From assembly GCF_048564905.1 (NCBI RefSeq), contig NC_132997.1, positions 80,922,271 through 80,986,270 on the forward strand: DNA of 64,000 nt. Reading direction: 5' to 3'. Shown one piece after another: positions 21,945 through 33,350 of the stretch. The position numbers and the translations under genes were made by a program. How positions within the stretch are numbered: the stretch's first letter is position 1; every line of letters begins with the position of its first letter. The notes beneath the pieces are model-generated. The model saw only the letters and a program-made list of their open reading frames with translations, was not told where the DNA came from and ran no database searches. This DNA comes from Vicugna pacos (lineage: Eukaryota; Chordata; Mammalia; Artiodactyla; Camelidae).

Positions 21945-22780
21945 CAAAGTATAAGGGTAAGAAAGGAAAAGAGATTGGAGAGGAAAAGGGGTTGGAAAGG
22001 AGAATAGGGGCCTGGAGATCTTTTAAGACTGCTCAGGAGTTTGGATTTGATTGCAAAGCCATGGGAAGATAATGGAGGGTTTTGTCAAGATAATGAAATT
22101 ATTAGATTTAAATCACAAAGATTATTCTTAATTTCTGAAGAAGAATGGATTGTTATCAAGCAAAATGAGGAACAGAGAACCAATTATGTGATGGTAGAAA
22201 TAGTCCATGAGACAAATAATTGTGGTATATTGTAGCATATTAGAAATGAAGGTAGAAAGGTTCAAGATGTGTGTTGGGTATAGTATTGATGCACTTTGCT
22301 GATGCATTGGATGGGGAGGCTAAGGGAGGGAAGGAAGGGAGGGAAGGAGGGAGGAAGGAGGAAGTTTCCCAGTGTTTTACCTTATATTCCTTAATATTGA
22401 CGCCTTTTACTGAGATATGAAAAGTTGCAGAAGAAAAACATTTGATAATGATGAAATATATAGATTTTCTATGGACACTACAATTTTGAGATGTTAACTA
22501 AATATCTGAGAGGAGGTGTCAAGTAATAAGTAACTTTGAGTCTGGAGCTCAGTGAAGCGGTCAGAAATAGAAATGATCAATTTGAGCTTCATTGTTATAT
22601 AAATGATATTTGGCTGAATGGGATCAGCCAAAGAGGAATGAGAATGTATTGACAAAGAAGCAATAGAGGACAGAAACATTTAGAAATTGAACAGAGGAGG
22701 ATGACCCAGCCCAAAAGGCAGGATTAGAATGGCCTGAGGGAAGAAGCTAGTGTAATGTCATGCAATTCAACGGGAGAAAG
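21945..22780 (-). mobile_element. Long L2 LINE, 3'-proximal half
   Basis: Antisense L2 over more than 800 bp: TTGGATTTGATTGCAAAGCCATGGGAAGATAATGGAGGGTTTTGTCAAGATAATGAAATTATTAGATTTAAATCACAAAGATTATTC, then CTTTTACTGAGATATGAAAAG, GAGTCTGGAGCTCAGTGAAGCGGTC, and TGGCTGAATGGGATCAGCC. These follow the remembered L2 reverse order. A GGAA-rich stretch (22320-22365) lies within. It resumes after the Tigger-like insertion at 22783-23252. Diverged and noncoding. Confidence 0.82.
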
Positions 22781-22782
22781 TA

Positions 22783-23252
22783 CAGACGGTCCCCAACTTA
22801 CAGTGTTTCGGCTTAATAATGTTTCAGTTTTAGGATGATGTGAAAGCAATACCCATTAAGTAAAAACCACACTTCAAATTTTGAATTTTGATCTCCTTCT
22901 GGGTTAGTGACATGCAGTAAGATGCTCTCTCATGAGGCTGGGAAGCTCCCAGTCAGCCATGCTAGCCCCAGGATAAACAACCCCTCTGTACCCAACAATC
23001 ATTCTAGTTTTCATGCTTAGTATAGTATTCTGTAAGTTACATGAGCTATTCAACATTTTATTGTAAAATAGGCCTTGTGTTAGATGATTTCGCCCAGCTT
23101 CAGGTAAGCGTCCTGAACGTGTTGAAAGCAGACTGGGCTAAGCTACGATGTCCCCTAGGTTACGTGTATTAAATGCATTTTCAATGTAAGGTATTTTCAA
23201 CTTATAATGGGTTTATCAGGATACAACCCTATCATAAGTGGAGAAAGATCTG
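22783..23252 (+). mobile_element. Tigger-like (TcMar) nonautonomous DNA transposon with TA target duplication
   Basis: A 470-bp element with inverted termini: CAGACGGTCCCCAACTTA at the left and, as reverse complement of the right end, CAGATCTTTCTCCACTTATG. It is flanked on each side by TA (22781-22782 and 23253-23254), the mariner/pogo target site. Internal phrases GGTGATGTGAAAGC, TGAATTTTGATCTCC, ATGTATTAAATGCATTTTCAATG and ATGGGTTTATCAGG belong to a Tigger-related MITE. No transposase. It sits inside an L2, so it inserted later. The exact subfamily is not assigned and the orientation is arbitrary. Confidence 0.85.
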
Positions 23253-23254
23253 TA

Positions 23255-24245
23255 TTTCAAGGACCAATGCCTAATGTTACCACATACTCACATCACAAAT
23301 AAGAGAATATTTGAGAAACATTGGATTTGGTAAAGTGGAAATAATTGTCAGTCTTGACAAGGGCAGCTTAAGCAAAATGGTGGGCATAAAATTCACCAGG
23401 AATGGGCTGAATAGAACTCTGAGAGGTGGTGTAGATGGTGACTACACAAAACTCTTACTCACTTTAATTTTCAGGGGAGAAGAGAAGTAGTAGGACAGTA
23501 ATGAGAAGGGATATGTAGTCAAGGAGTTTTTTAAATAAAATATGTAAGCTACACTACAGAATATTTATATCCTGATGGGACTGTTCCAGTAGTGAGTCAA
23601 AGAGATGATGTGGAAGACAAGGAAGATAATTTACTTAGATAAATATTTGGGGTGAGAGAGAGAGAGAGGGAGCAAGGGAGAAGGGAGGAGAGTAGAGGTG
23701 AAGGGAGGAGAGAGAGAACAGACAGGGTGCAAGTAAAGGGGTTGACCTTTGATGAGAGCAAGGGCATTTATTTTGTTGCAAATAGAGGAGAGGCAGATTT
23801 GGAAGTAGATCCTGGGAGGTGAAAGATTAGGTAGTAGGAGCTTAAGGGAGTTTTTTTTTTCCGTTTCTGTATTTCAGGTGAAGTGTGAGGCTACGCCATC
23901 AAGTGAGACTAAGGAAGGGAAAAGGTCAAAGGTATCTTAAGGAGATAAAAATGTGAGATAAGCATTTCACAAAGTAGAAGGGGAAATGTACGGTTGGAGA
24001 GATGTTGGACACTATCAAGAACCCATTTTAAGATCTGATTAAAAATCAGAAGTGGAACCATTAGGATTTTACTAATATTTGGTGGCATTAGAGATGAATA
24101 TAATGGAAAAAAGTGAAGATGCAAGGAGTTATGCTTGTTTGCAGGAGTGGTTCGGAAGATGACTATAGAATTCAAGTTGGGTGAGAAGAACAGGGGGGAG
24201 AATGGTAGTCAAGGGGGAGGGTGAACAGACGTGGCTGAAGAATTG
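23255..24245 (-). mobile_element. Long L2 LINE, 5'-proximal half
   Basis: Continuation of the same reverse-strand L2: TTGTCAGTCTTGACAAGGGCAGC ('gtgaccttgacaagagcagtttcagtgg'), CAAGGAGTTTTTTAAAT, GATGGGACTGTTCCAGTAGTGAG ('gatgggaatgatccagtagagaggg'), GGGGTTGACCTTTGATGAGAGCAAGGGCA. Order and spacing match a single element about 1.8 kb long before the insertion. A GA-rich run lies at 23650-23725. Reverse-strand frame 23909-24175 is within it but shows no intact reverse transcriptase. Confidence 0.8.
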
Positions 24246-24494
24246 TTTGAGCAGACATACTAGAGAAAATGAACCTGTAAAAGAGAAAATTCCTCAACTC
24301 TTGTCCTTGAGTTGATGTCTTACCCACCTTGAGATATTGTTCCAGGAGTTAGACCTTCTCTCGATTGAACATTTTATGGTTCCTCTCCAGTATCTACTTC
24401 ACCTACGTCTGCTAACATTACCTAATGATACAATAAGAATTTCACCTTTGACTGATTTGTTGTAACTGACAGTTTGTACCTCTTATTTCCCTTC
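24246..24494. other. Unclassified spacer
   Basis: About 250 bp between an L2 and an L1 3' end that I cannot assign. It includes an AACTCTTGTCCTTGAGTT inverted repeat near 24297. Confidence 0.4.
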
Positions 24495-24660
24495 ATCCAT
24501 TAGTCAGAGGAATGTCGTGTACAGCACAGGGAATACAGTCAATAACATTGTAATAGCTTTGTATGTTGTGGAATCTATAAAAATATTGAATCAGTATGTT
24601 GTACACCTGAAATTAACATAATATTGTAAGTCAACTATACTTCAATCAGAATGAAGAAGT
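24495..24660 (+). mobile_element. L1 3' UTR end, cetartiodactyl type
   Basis: Forward L1 3' terminus: GTACAGCACAGGGAATACAGTCAATAACATTGTAATAG, then TATGTTGTACACCTGAAATTAACATAATATTGTAAGTCAACTATACTTCAATCAGAATGAAG. This is the same 3' UTR seen antisense at 15528-15968. Severely 5'-truncated to about 165 bp. Confidence 0.9.
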
Positions 24661-24718
24661 TCACTTTTGATCTTCTTGTTTTCTCAAACCCCCAACAAGT
24701 CTCTCCTTTCGTTCTATA

Positions 24719-24914
24719 CCAATGTTTCTTACCCTCAGCTCTGTGGACATTTGGGCCAGATAACAGTCATCTGTTGTGAGATGACTGGCTGCATCCTTGG
24801 CCTCTACCCACTGGACAATAGCAGCAGCCCCTCTTCCCCCATTGTGACAGCCAAACATGCCTCCGGACATTGTCGAATGTCCCTGGGGAGCAAAACTGCC
24901 TCTTGTTGAAAACT
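24719..24914 (-). mobile_element. MER20 hAT-Charlie nonautonomous transposon
   Basis: Antisense MER20: ATTTGGGCCAGATAACAG, GCATCCTTGGCCTCTACCCACTGGA, CATTGTGACAGCCAAACATGCCTCCGGACATTGTCGAATGTCCCTGGGGAGCAAAACTGCC. All blocks in order, nearly full length (about 200 bp). Short frames on both strands over it are incidental. Confidence 0.88.
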
Positions 24915-25574
24915 GCAGTTTCCATGCTAATTACTTTCATTACGACCACCTACTTACTCCTAAATTCTATAGTTTGGCTTCTGTATTATTAGTCAATAAC
25001 ATTTTCTTTCTATGAAGTTGTTTCCAACCAAATGCTTGGCTCATCATCATTTTTGTTACCTATCCATTTTTGAAAATTTTCCTTGAAACTATTTTACATT
25101 GGCCTCCATGCTATTCTGTCTTCTGTTATTCACCCTACTTCTAAAATTACTCTCATTTTAAAATCATTTCTCCTTCTACACTTCAAATGTAAAGCTCTAT
25201 AAACCTGACCTTAAACAGATCTAGTTCTATGACTTCCTCCCTTAATCTGCACCACTTCGATTATGACATCTATGTAAATAGAAATCAAATGTTTCTAGGG
25301 CCTCAGCCTCTTTTGCAGGCTCAGGATTGTATTTATTCCTGCCTTTCTTTTACTTATGTTTATAAATTTCTCTGGAATTTGAAAGTTCAAACTCAGAAAC
25401 TGATCATTTCTCTCAGCCTTACAGTATATTCCAATGCAATTATTTATACCAGTGATACCACTGCATTCCCCATCTTTTGGTGTCTAAATGCTAGTTTAAT
25501 CTTTGAGCCTATCTTTGTAATGTTCTTAACCACTATCTTTTACTGGCTTGATTACTTCATCTACACAGTCATTG
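24915..25574. other. Unclassified AT-rich sequence
   Basis: Pyrimidine-rich sequence leading into the L2 at 25575. It may be the upstream part of the same L2 but I cannot align it with confidence. The 118-codon forward frame 25229-25585 has no domain and ends within the L2. Confidence 0.4.
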
Positions 25575-26010
25575 CCCAAATTTAGTCATTCAGTTGCTTA
25601 CCTGGAATATTGCTCTGGCTGATTTTATAATCTCCTAGCCTACAATTTATTTCTCCTCTAATCAGTCCTTGATACTGCTTTTCTACTTGTTTTCCTAAAG
25701 CAAGTACATGAACGTGATGCCATGACACCCCCCCGCCCTGCAATCCATCAGTAACATTTCATGTTATGCACACACATATTTCTAAACTCTTTAGGCTACT
25801 GCCAGTGCCTTCCTCTCTGGTCCTAAACTGTCTTTCCAATTTGATTTCCCTTTGTACCACTCAGATGTAGCACAGACACGTCCCACACACGTAACTCATA
25901 TTTTCCTTACCTTTTAGCGCCACTTAATGATTCTCACTCTGCCTAGATCTGTGCCCCTGCTCTCTTCCCATAAAACAAACATATCAGCTTTGACAAATTC
26001 TCCTGACCTT
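25575..26010 (+). mobile_element. L2 LINE 3' fragment
   Basis: Forward L2: CTTACCTGGAATATTGCTCTGGCTGATTTTATAATCTCCTAGCC ('cacctggattactgcaatagcctcctaactgg'), CTAATCAGTCCTTGATACTGC, CAAGTACATGAACGTGATGCCATGACACCCC, CATCAGTAACATTTCATG, TAAACTCTTTAGGCTACTGCC. Diverged but ordered. Confidence 0.75.
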
Positions 26011-26064
26011 TCCAGAATCCTTAACTTTCTATCTCCCCTTAAACAATAATTGGAAAGAAGTAAT

Positions 26065-26325
26065 TGTTTACAGAGTTCTTACAAGATGCCATTCACTATG
26101 CTAGATTTAAATACACATACTATGTAATATAGATATAGTATATTTATATACAATATGAATATATATATATATATGATTTTAACAGATATGTCCAGTTTAT
26201 AGATAAGGAAATGTAGCACAATTAAATTAAGTTAATTGTTTCACTTTGCATACAATTCAGATTGCGAATCTGGATTGGTTTCTGAGATCTGTGTGGATCT
26301 AAAATCAGTGTTTCACCCACTACAG
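26065..26325 (-). repeat. MIR SINE split by (TA)n expansion
   Basis: Antisense MIR: GATGCCATTCACTATGCTAGATTTAAAT at the start, then a TATA-rich expansion (26128-26176), then GTCCAGTTTATAGATAAGGAAATGTAGCACAATTAAATTAAGTTAATTG and GATTGCGAATCTGGATTGG. The microsatellite lies where MIR normally has an AT-rich segment. Confidence 0.7.
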
Positions 26326-29300
26326 ACATGACTTCAAGGGTAACATTCTTACTCTGACTGTTCACTACTTTTGACCTAAACTTTTTCTATTTTTTAGCAC
26401 TTTTACGTTCAATGTTGTGCAACCATTATGTATGTAGACATTTCATTTTCCCCTGAGCTACCAAAAGCTCTTTATTTGAATCGTGTATATTCTCCAAACA
26501 CCTAACCAAGCACTTCACACATTCAGCAGAGGTTTACAGAAAACTTCTCTGACAGAAGGATGCAGTTTTGTTGTTGTGTGTATCAGCACTGCACTGAGAT
26601 CTAGAAAACAGTTCCAACTCCATATCCAGCTCTAGGGACTGATTCTTCCAACCATCACAGCTTAGACTTTGGACCTCCTCCATATGAGGAGCCATCAATA
26701 TGACTGGTGTTACGTTGAAAGGGACTGGACAGAGTCCCTGCCTCTAATACTACAGCACCTACATTTTCACTAGTTTTGTATTGGGTCTTAGAGGAGAAAT
26801 AAATATGTCACAGTGCCTGCCCACAGTGGAATCTCTTTCTACTTTGATTGTTTCCCAAAACAGAAGGGAGGACATTTGTGTCCTTGGATTTTCTTGGAGC
26901 TCAAATCAAAAATTGTACTGGACAAAGTGAAACAGGTATGAAAGACTTATCCAACACTATTGCAATAGGAGAGAGAGACTAGACTACAGTCTGAACTCAG
27001 TGTTGCTGAAACATTGAGGCTGGAGGGATGGAGAAATTTTTAAGAGCTGGAGTGGCAAAAGGTTTAGGCCATCTGTGTTTGCTAATTGGCCTTACCCGAA
27101 GGAGAAGTAAACTCTCCTGTCTTCAGGACAGCAGGTAGTGTTACAACCAAGCACCCACAGCGCTTAGGCCCGGACCCTCCTGGAGACCTGGGGCCAGGGC
27201 GTGCTATTCCCCTTGATGATTTTATTTCAAATAGATAGCTCCTAGGTCCTTCCTTGGGAAAGACATTCCTAGGTTATAAAATATGGGCAAGAGGTTAAAA
27301 GAAGATTTACATCTCAAAGGAGCACACAAAGAATTTGTAGTTACAAATTTTCTAAAGTAAATCCTTTAAAAAAGGGGGGGCGGGGTTGGTCAGGGGAGAT
27401 CATGGGCCTTGAGGCAAGAGAAACCCATTTAAAATTTGGTCAAGTTTAAGGAAACGTCAAGGATGACTTGGTCAGAAGCATGCTGCGATAGCACATGTAT
27501 TTTCCAGGAATACAGTTCTATCTTGAAATCCTAAAATGTGTATTGTGTTTCATAATATATGTGTTTATTAAATGTAAAGATGTTTGGCTTGGTTTGGATT
27601 CTGCCAAGAGCAGAGCTTGAGTAAAGACTTGATTCAGGTGGTGTGTTCGGAAAATCATTCCAACAAGCAGCAGTGAGAGTGGGGAGAGTGAGACAGGGAA
27701 GATAGAAAATTCAATAAAGGCAGGTTATGAAGGTGCACTACTGAGTTCTTGAGCTTGACTGTGAGAGCCGAACTTGGCAAGGACCTCTGAGAGCAGTACC
27801 CCCTCCCCCCAAAAAAGTAACACAAGGAATTTAATGAAATGCGCTACAAGCTTTCCTCCAGCAATTGGTTCTGAGAGTGAAATTGATATTCATTATGTCC
27901 TTCCTTCACCACCCATTCTAGACTTTCCTCACCTTCAAAACCTTCAAGGAGAAAATTAGCCCTCAGGTTGTTTACTTGCTGTGGTGACCCAGTCCTTTAT
28001 CCTAAGGGATAAACCCTTGATTTTCCTTCACTTATCAGACTGTCTTGGCTTTAATTTCCTACTCACTGTACAGACCAGACATAAAAACCCGAGAATATAT
28101 CCCAGTAAATTCCCACTGTTCCAAATGTAATCCTCCTCATCTCTGTGGTATAGTAGCAGCCCAGTTTCTCATGACATGCAAGGTTGATAACTGCAGTCTT
28201 TCTTTGCTTGTTGAACTTCCTTTGTGCATAGCCCAAAGTGATCAGAGAGCATTTGTAACTTTGGGTTCAATGGAATTTTCAATGTGTCTTTTGGTGGAAA
28301 TATTCTTTTCTGGGAAACAGAGATTTTAATCCAACAATGCTTAAAATTGTGGTGCTAGAAATCACAGATTCTGTAACTGGTTTCTGGGAATAATGGAAGG
28401 AAGGACCAAACACATATCCATCTCCGGGTTTCTAGTCTGATGTGATCTAGCTATTATTGACTCTACTATTACTAAAGTGCATGCACAGAATTCTTGAGAA
28501 CAACTTCCACCCCACAGTGTGTCATATACAAGCTGGCGCCTTAGCTGAGTCTTTAATAATTTATTAAAATTCTATCAGGACATCTGCTTTGAGATGATAA
28601 AGTACATGGCAGAAAGGATTAATACTCTGGTTATGAGTCCATTGTCACATCTTACTTGTTTTAAAATGAGTCTCTTCGTCCAAAGCAAAATTTTATAGGA
28701 TTCATGTCACTAAATCAGGCTAATCTTACTAATTCTGTAAGCCCTTGGATAATGGGACAGACAGAATACTGTAGAATGAGATGCCAAGCCCATATCTGAA
28801 GTAATTGTCATTTTTAATAAGGAAGAATAACTGCTTCTTCAGTGTGGAATGAGTCCAGTGGAGTCAACTTGCCACTAAGTGGCTGTCAGGTTTTATTGAG
28901 GGATAATCCCACATTGAGCATTCAGCTTCTGTCACTGATGTTGACTGGCTGGACACTTCTTAGTAGCAGTGGCTAGATCAGCTTTGATGAGAGAGAGCCC
29001 ATGCAGAGCCTCCATCCCTGCTGCCATGGCTGCCCCTTTCACAGCCTCATTGCCCGAGCCTTGAAACAACTAAGGACAGAATCTGGCTGACCTCTGCTGG
29101 ATGAGACATTCTCCCACTGGATTCATTAATGCCTCATCCACATTTGAAGTCCTCTGTTGAACGTTGAAGTAGGACACAAACATCTGTGTACTTTGTGCTG
29201 CATCTTTGGATCTGTCTATATGCCTCTTCCCTAGACCTCCTTTTCCCTGTCTTCTAGAGTTGCTCATTTCCAGGTCCCTGACACAGCTAGGAGCTGGAGT

Positions 29301-30537
29301 CTGTGGATCCCTCCAAGTCAAGTCGATGACTAGTAAAATGAACCAGGAAAATGCCCACTTGATGGGTCCACATGCCCACTGGAGGCACTGGCGGAACAAT
29401 TGAGGCCAGGATAACGTTCATCACCTGCCATGATTTTAAAAGTAAACTGCCCTCTAGCTGTAGGAAATGGAAGTCTTTTTGAATATTGCCCAAAAGCCTT
29501 CTTGCTTTCACAGCATGCCCTGAGGCTGCAATTGTCTGATGGAATCCTGCCATTCTCTTTCTTTAAGGTGTCTAAAGCAGTTAACAAAAGCCAAGCAACT
29601 CCCACAATTCTTGAAATTGCTGTTGCACCCAAACGTCCCAAGTCCTAGAGCTATGCCGTAAACCAACACTTACCCTTACGTCTGTGTTCTATCCCAGCCT
29701 GCCACGCGTTAGAATCTCAGCCAGTGTGAGGTGTGATTCAGCACATCAGATGTTATCAAGCCTTCACTGTCAGCAGTGGAGTCTGTGTTGGCATCAAAGT
29801 GGTCCAATATCAGAACCCTACTCTGAGTGTCTGTTTCCTCGGTCCATTTCTACAGTCCTAGTTTGGTTCCTCCTTGTGATAGGAAATTGGGTACAGGTAT
29901 TTCATTTGGATAGTGATCCCGCAAAGCAGGAATGAGGGAGTCAAAAAGAGTGACATAAAGAAGTAAGAGAAAATGGTACGTTTTTCAGTATCAAGTTTGC
30001 TTCTGTAGGAAATGGAGGCTCATTTCCACAGGAAGTTCTGAAAGGTTTCTCCCAAAATTACCTGCCAAAGAATGAGAGGCTCAGGCATTTATCTATCGGC
30101 TCTTGTACCCCATTGTTTGAGAGTTGCCCCCAAGGGCTTTAACAGTCTTGTAGTGTGGGTTCTACCTCCACTTGGTTTGAGCAGGACTCCAGAGCCATGA
30201 GGCACAAGCAGAGAGGTTCACAATGGGTCCCAGCCTGCACAGAGTTGCTCTCAACCCTATGACTCAGATCAGAGGTGGGCCAAGAGGATGTGATGCTGGA
30301 CCCCAAAAGCACATTACAGTATTCTCTTCTAAAGCATCCAAAAAGAAAACAAACAAACAACAACAGCAAAACCAACCAACCAACAAAAAAACAAAAGAAT
30401 CTCTAGAATGGTGAATGATAAATATCTCATGGATCTTGGCGATGCCTGATAAAATCAACTGTTTTTCATTGAGGTTTCGCATATTCTATCTTGAGAATGT
30501 GACAGTTGGAAAATAACTTACCACGTAGCAAATAATC
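26326..30537. other. Large mostly unclassified stretch, no gene seen
   Basis: 4.2 kb with very few recognisable repeats. Landmarks: a G-rich run (27371-27386), a C-run at 27800-27810, an A-rich simple sequence (30338-30395), and several mutually overlapping open frames of 65-109 codons on both strands at 29070-29650. None of these encodes a family I know. 28540-28760 (TTAATAATTTATTAAAATTC and neighbours) is AT-rich unique sequence with a conserved-element look. I cannot say what most of it does. Confidence 0.4.
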
Positions 30538-30668
30538 TTTTTTTTTTCTTTTTGGAGGGGAGGTAATTAAATTTACTTACTTATTTTTAGAGGAAGTACT
30601 GGAAATAGAACCCAGGACCTTGTGTATGTTAAGCATGTACTCTACTGCTTGAGCTATACACTCCCCCC
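30538..30668 (-). repeat. Camelid vic-1-type tRNA-Ala SINE
   Basis: Reverse-strand SINE. Its + strand reads TTTTTTTTTTCTTTTTGGAGGGG (tail), AATTAAATTTACTTACTTATTTTTAGAGG, then the B box as AACCCAGGACC and the A box as GCTTGAGCTATACACTCCCCCC. The tRNA-like head, CTCTAAAAATAAGTAAGTAAATTTAATTAC 3' region and A-rich tail match the camelid vic-1 element. Only RNA polymerase III promoter boxes are present and no protein is encoded. Confidence 0.9.
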
Positions 30669-32919
30669 AGAAATATTTTAATAAGTGAATGCAGCAATAT
30701 TTTTTGGTTACCAGGTCCCAATGTAAGTAGCTCAGGAGAGGCTTTCATGGAGAGATTTTCAAACAGGGAAGCTTTTATAAGTAGGCAAAGTGAATAGGGT
30801 TCAGTGTAAAACAGAGAAGAGAGAGAATGTTATAAGATTCAGTGAGGAAGGGAAGATTAGCTGGGAAAATCAACATGGCTCTATGGAAAAGACCAGCTGA
30901 TCTGGACTTTGAAAGATAGAACAATGCAATTATTGAAAAAGCATAAGGATACTTGAGATGAGTGCTCTAACGGAGGGAACAGTGGATGCAGAGAGAGTGT
31001 GTGCTCAGTGAATACTAAGTAGTGCTCCCTGGGCTGGTTCCAAGATGAGTTAATTCTTTCTCAAAATGAGATGTTCAGGCAATAAATACGGTCATAGTTT
31101 GCAGGAAAATTATTGTGTAAATTGTCTTAAGTCCTAATGAAGTCACCTTGTGATGTGCATCGGGAACATCAACCACTGAGTGTGAACTGCCCACAAATTT
31201 CTAAAGCCACGTGGCACAGATGCCAAGCTCAGAGTTTTCTGGGCCACAGCCATCAGGGAGTGTCCCAGTCTGAACTGCATAATCTTGAAAGGAAAGAATA
31301 GACCGTGGTTTCCAGTAATGTCAAGGTCTTGCCAAGGAGAACACAGAAATGGAAAAAAGCAGCAAGGCAGAACTGTGATTTTCTCTAATTGTTCAGTCTT
31401 GAAACTTGAGATTTTTCTCAGAGCAGAACAGAACTGCTCTTTTTAATTTATTTTTTCCCCCCATGGGCTGGGCTGAGGTTTCAACTTTAAAGTACAGGTG
31501 GGCTTTCAAGTTATAGCACGGCGGTCTCCCTGTTACTGACAACAAAATTTCTTTCATCAGTGCTCTGTGTTCAAAGGGAAGAAAAGCTTCAAATGCATAT
31601 GTTTTCAAAGGGACTAAAGGGACTGATCGTCTATAAAGCAGTCACACCTGTGAGCTCAAGCCAGCTACAGTCAGTCTATAAACATGCTTAGGAAAAAAAA
31701 ATCATCTCTTAAAGGGCAAATATTCTGTCCTTTTTGGTGCCTGATGCAGCTCCAAGGTGTTGATGAGAAGCAAGGTAATAAAACCTTTGTTTTCTGTATC
31801 TTTTTTTTAAAATGTATTATTAATACTATCACTATTTGAGGTGACTGAACAAAGTGCAAGAGGCAGAGAGGAGGAACAAAGTTTCCTCTCTAATTAGAGC
31901 TGGTGCTGCTGCTGCTGTCAGACTCATCTTTTGGATCTGGGCCAGTGAACAGTTCAACTTTTCTCCCAATATACTGAATGTACCACATGGTGTCCGACAC
32001 TGGACTCAGTCCCAGAACCAGGCACAGGCAGGTTCAGTATGAAGCCAACTGGGTTCTGGCCCAATGAGACAAAGTCTCCTCATTAAGATTTTTCCATTAG
32101 GTACGTTTCTGTCTAAAAGAGAGAAGAGGACACTTTCAGAGGAGTGATCTGCTACACTGCAATGTCTGGGTTGGTATTGGCAATCTTGTTCCACTACCCG
32201 TCTCTTCCCTGTCATCCTGTAACAATGCTATCCTTGGAGAGAACATGAAAGGCTCTTTTGAGAACTGCCTTTTTAGTATGCATTTCCAGAAGTCAATGAT
32301 AAAAATGCTCTGGTAGAACAGAATAATTGAATTAATTCAGCAATTAATCTAACAGACAGCACCCATGTCATTTGCCCCTTGGAGCATCTTTACCTACTGG
32401 ATTAAGGCAGCGGGAGGGTGGGTGTGTGGCATGAATAGAGGCTCAAGCAGGGGTTACAAGTATTTCAATACAGGCTAGTCTTATTATAAGAGAATCTGAC
32501 ACACAAAATATGCAAGTCAATTAATCAGGATACCATGTTTACTATATTTAATTTAAAGCCAGGATTCTTTGAATGTTAGTTTTGTAAGGATTCTATAGTC
32601 TATGACTTGAATAACAACAAAAAATGTATTTATGCTCAGCTATTCCTTGAGAGTATCACATGTGTATGTCAAGCAGAAATTCATACATATATTTGCAGAA
32701 GCTAAAAGGAAATTATGTTTTACATACAACTATTATAAAGTTATAATTGATTTTTTTTTGTTTGTGTATCTGCCTTCCCTTTAGATTGTGAGCAACTTGA
32801 AGACAGAAACCAGGATTTTTAATCTTATTTACTTAACTAATTTACCATTTTTTAAAATTTTAGCCTAATGTTTGGCCATAACAATAATAGTAATAATAGT
32901 AGTAAATACTTAAAACTTG
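30669..32919. other. Mostly unclassified stretch, no gene seen
   Basis: 30720-30990 has the style of an antisense L2 (GAGAGGCTTTCATGGAGAG...) but is not firm. A T/A-run lies at 31799-31812, and 31445-31462 is T-rich. Unique-looking sequence elsewhere. No frame above 75 codons. Confidence 0.4.
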
Positions 32920-33092
32920 TTTGGTATTTGCTATGTGCCAGGCACTATTCCAGGTGTGCTTTACATTGCATTATTCTATATGATTCAACCACAATTGAAT
33001 TTGAAAAAGAGGAAGAAAAATATATTTTCCCAAATCACACAGCTACTCTGATGGAGACAAAGACTTGAACCCAAGTATTTTGACCCGAAAAT
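32920..33092 (-). repeat. MIR SINE
   Basis: Antisense MIR: TGGTATTTGCTATGTGCCAGGCACTATTCCAGGTGTGCTTTACATTGCATTATTC, then CAAATCACACAGCTACTCTGATGGAGACAAAGACTTGAACCCAAG. Confidence 0.82.
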
Positions 33093-33124
33093 CCATACGC
33101 CTACCCATTTTAGGTATAGTAGGG

Positions 33125-33350
33125 TTCTGTCTTTGATTTGGGTTCACTAAGATGCCTGAGGCAAGTGCTTGATTGCAAATAGTTTACATGGTGAGTGATC
33201 CAAGGAACATAGGAAGAAGTTGGGAATGAGACAGGAAAAGGAAGGAAGCCAATGACAGGATGCATTAATGAGCAAGTTACTGCTGCCCCTGCTGGGGTTC
33301 TTGGGGAGGTGGTATAAGACACACCCAGAGTCATCAGTCAATTAGCAAGG
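33125..33350. mobile_element. Partial LTR fossil, LTR33-like (ERVL)
   Basis: GATGCCTGAGGCAAGTGCTTGATTGCAAATAGTTTACATGGTGAGTGATCCAAGG, GACAGGAAAAGGAAGGAAGCCAATG, ATTAATGAGCAAGTTACTGCTGCCCCTGCTGGGG fits the head portion of an ERVL-type LTR as remembered, and shares the same style as 49850-50290. Partial, old and degraded. Family name is tentative. Confidence 0.5.

Noticed and set aside
29287-29641. Retroviral internal region
   Set aside because: No recognisable gag, pol or env feature and no flanking LTR pair; left as unclassified.
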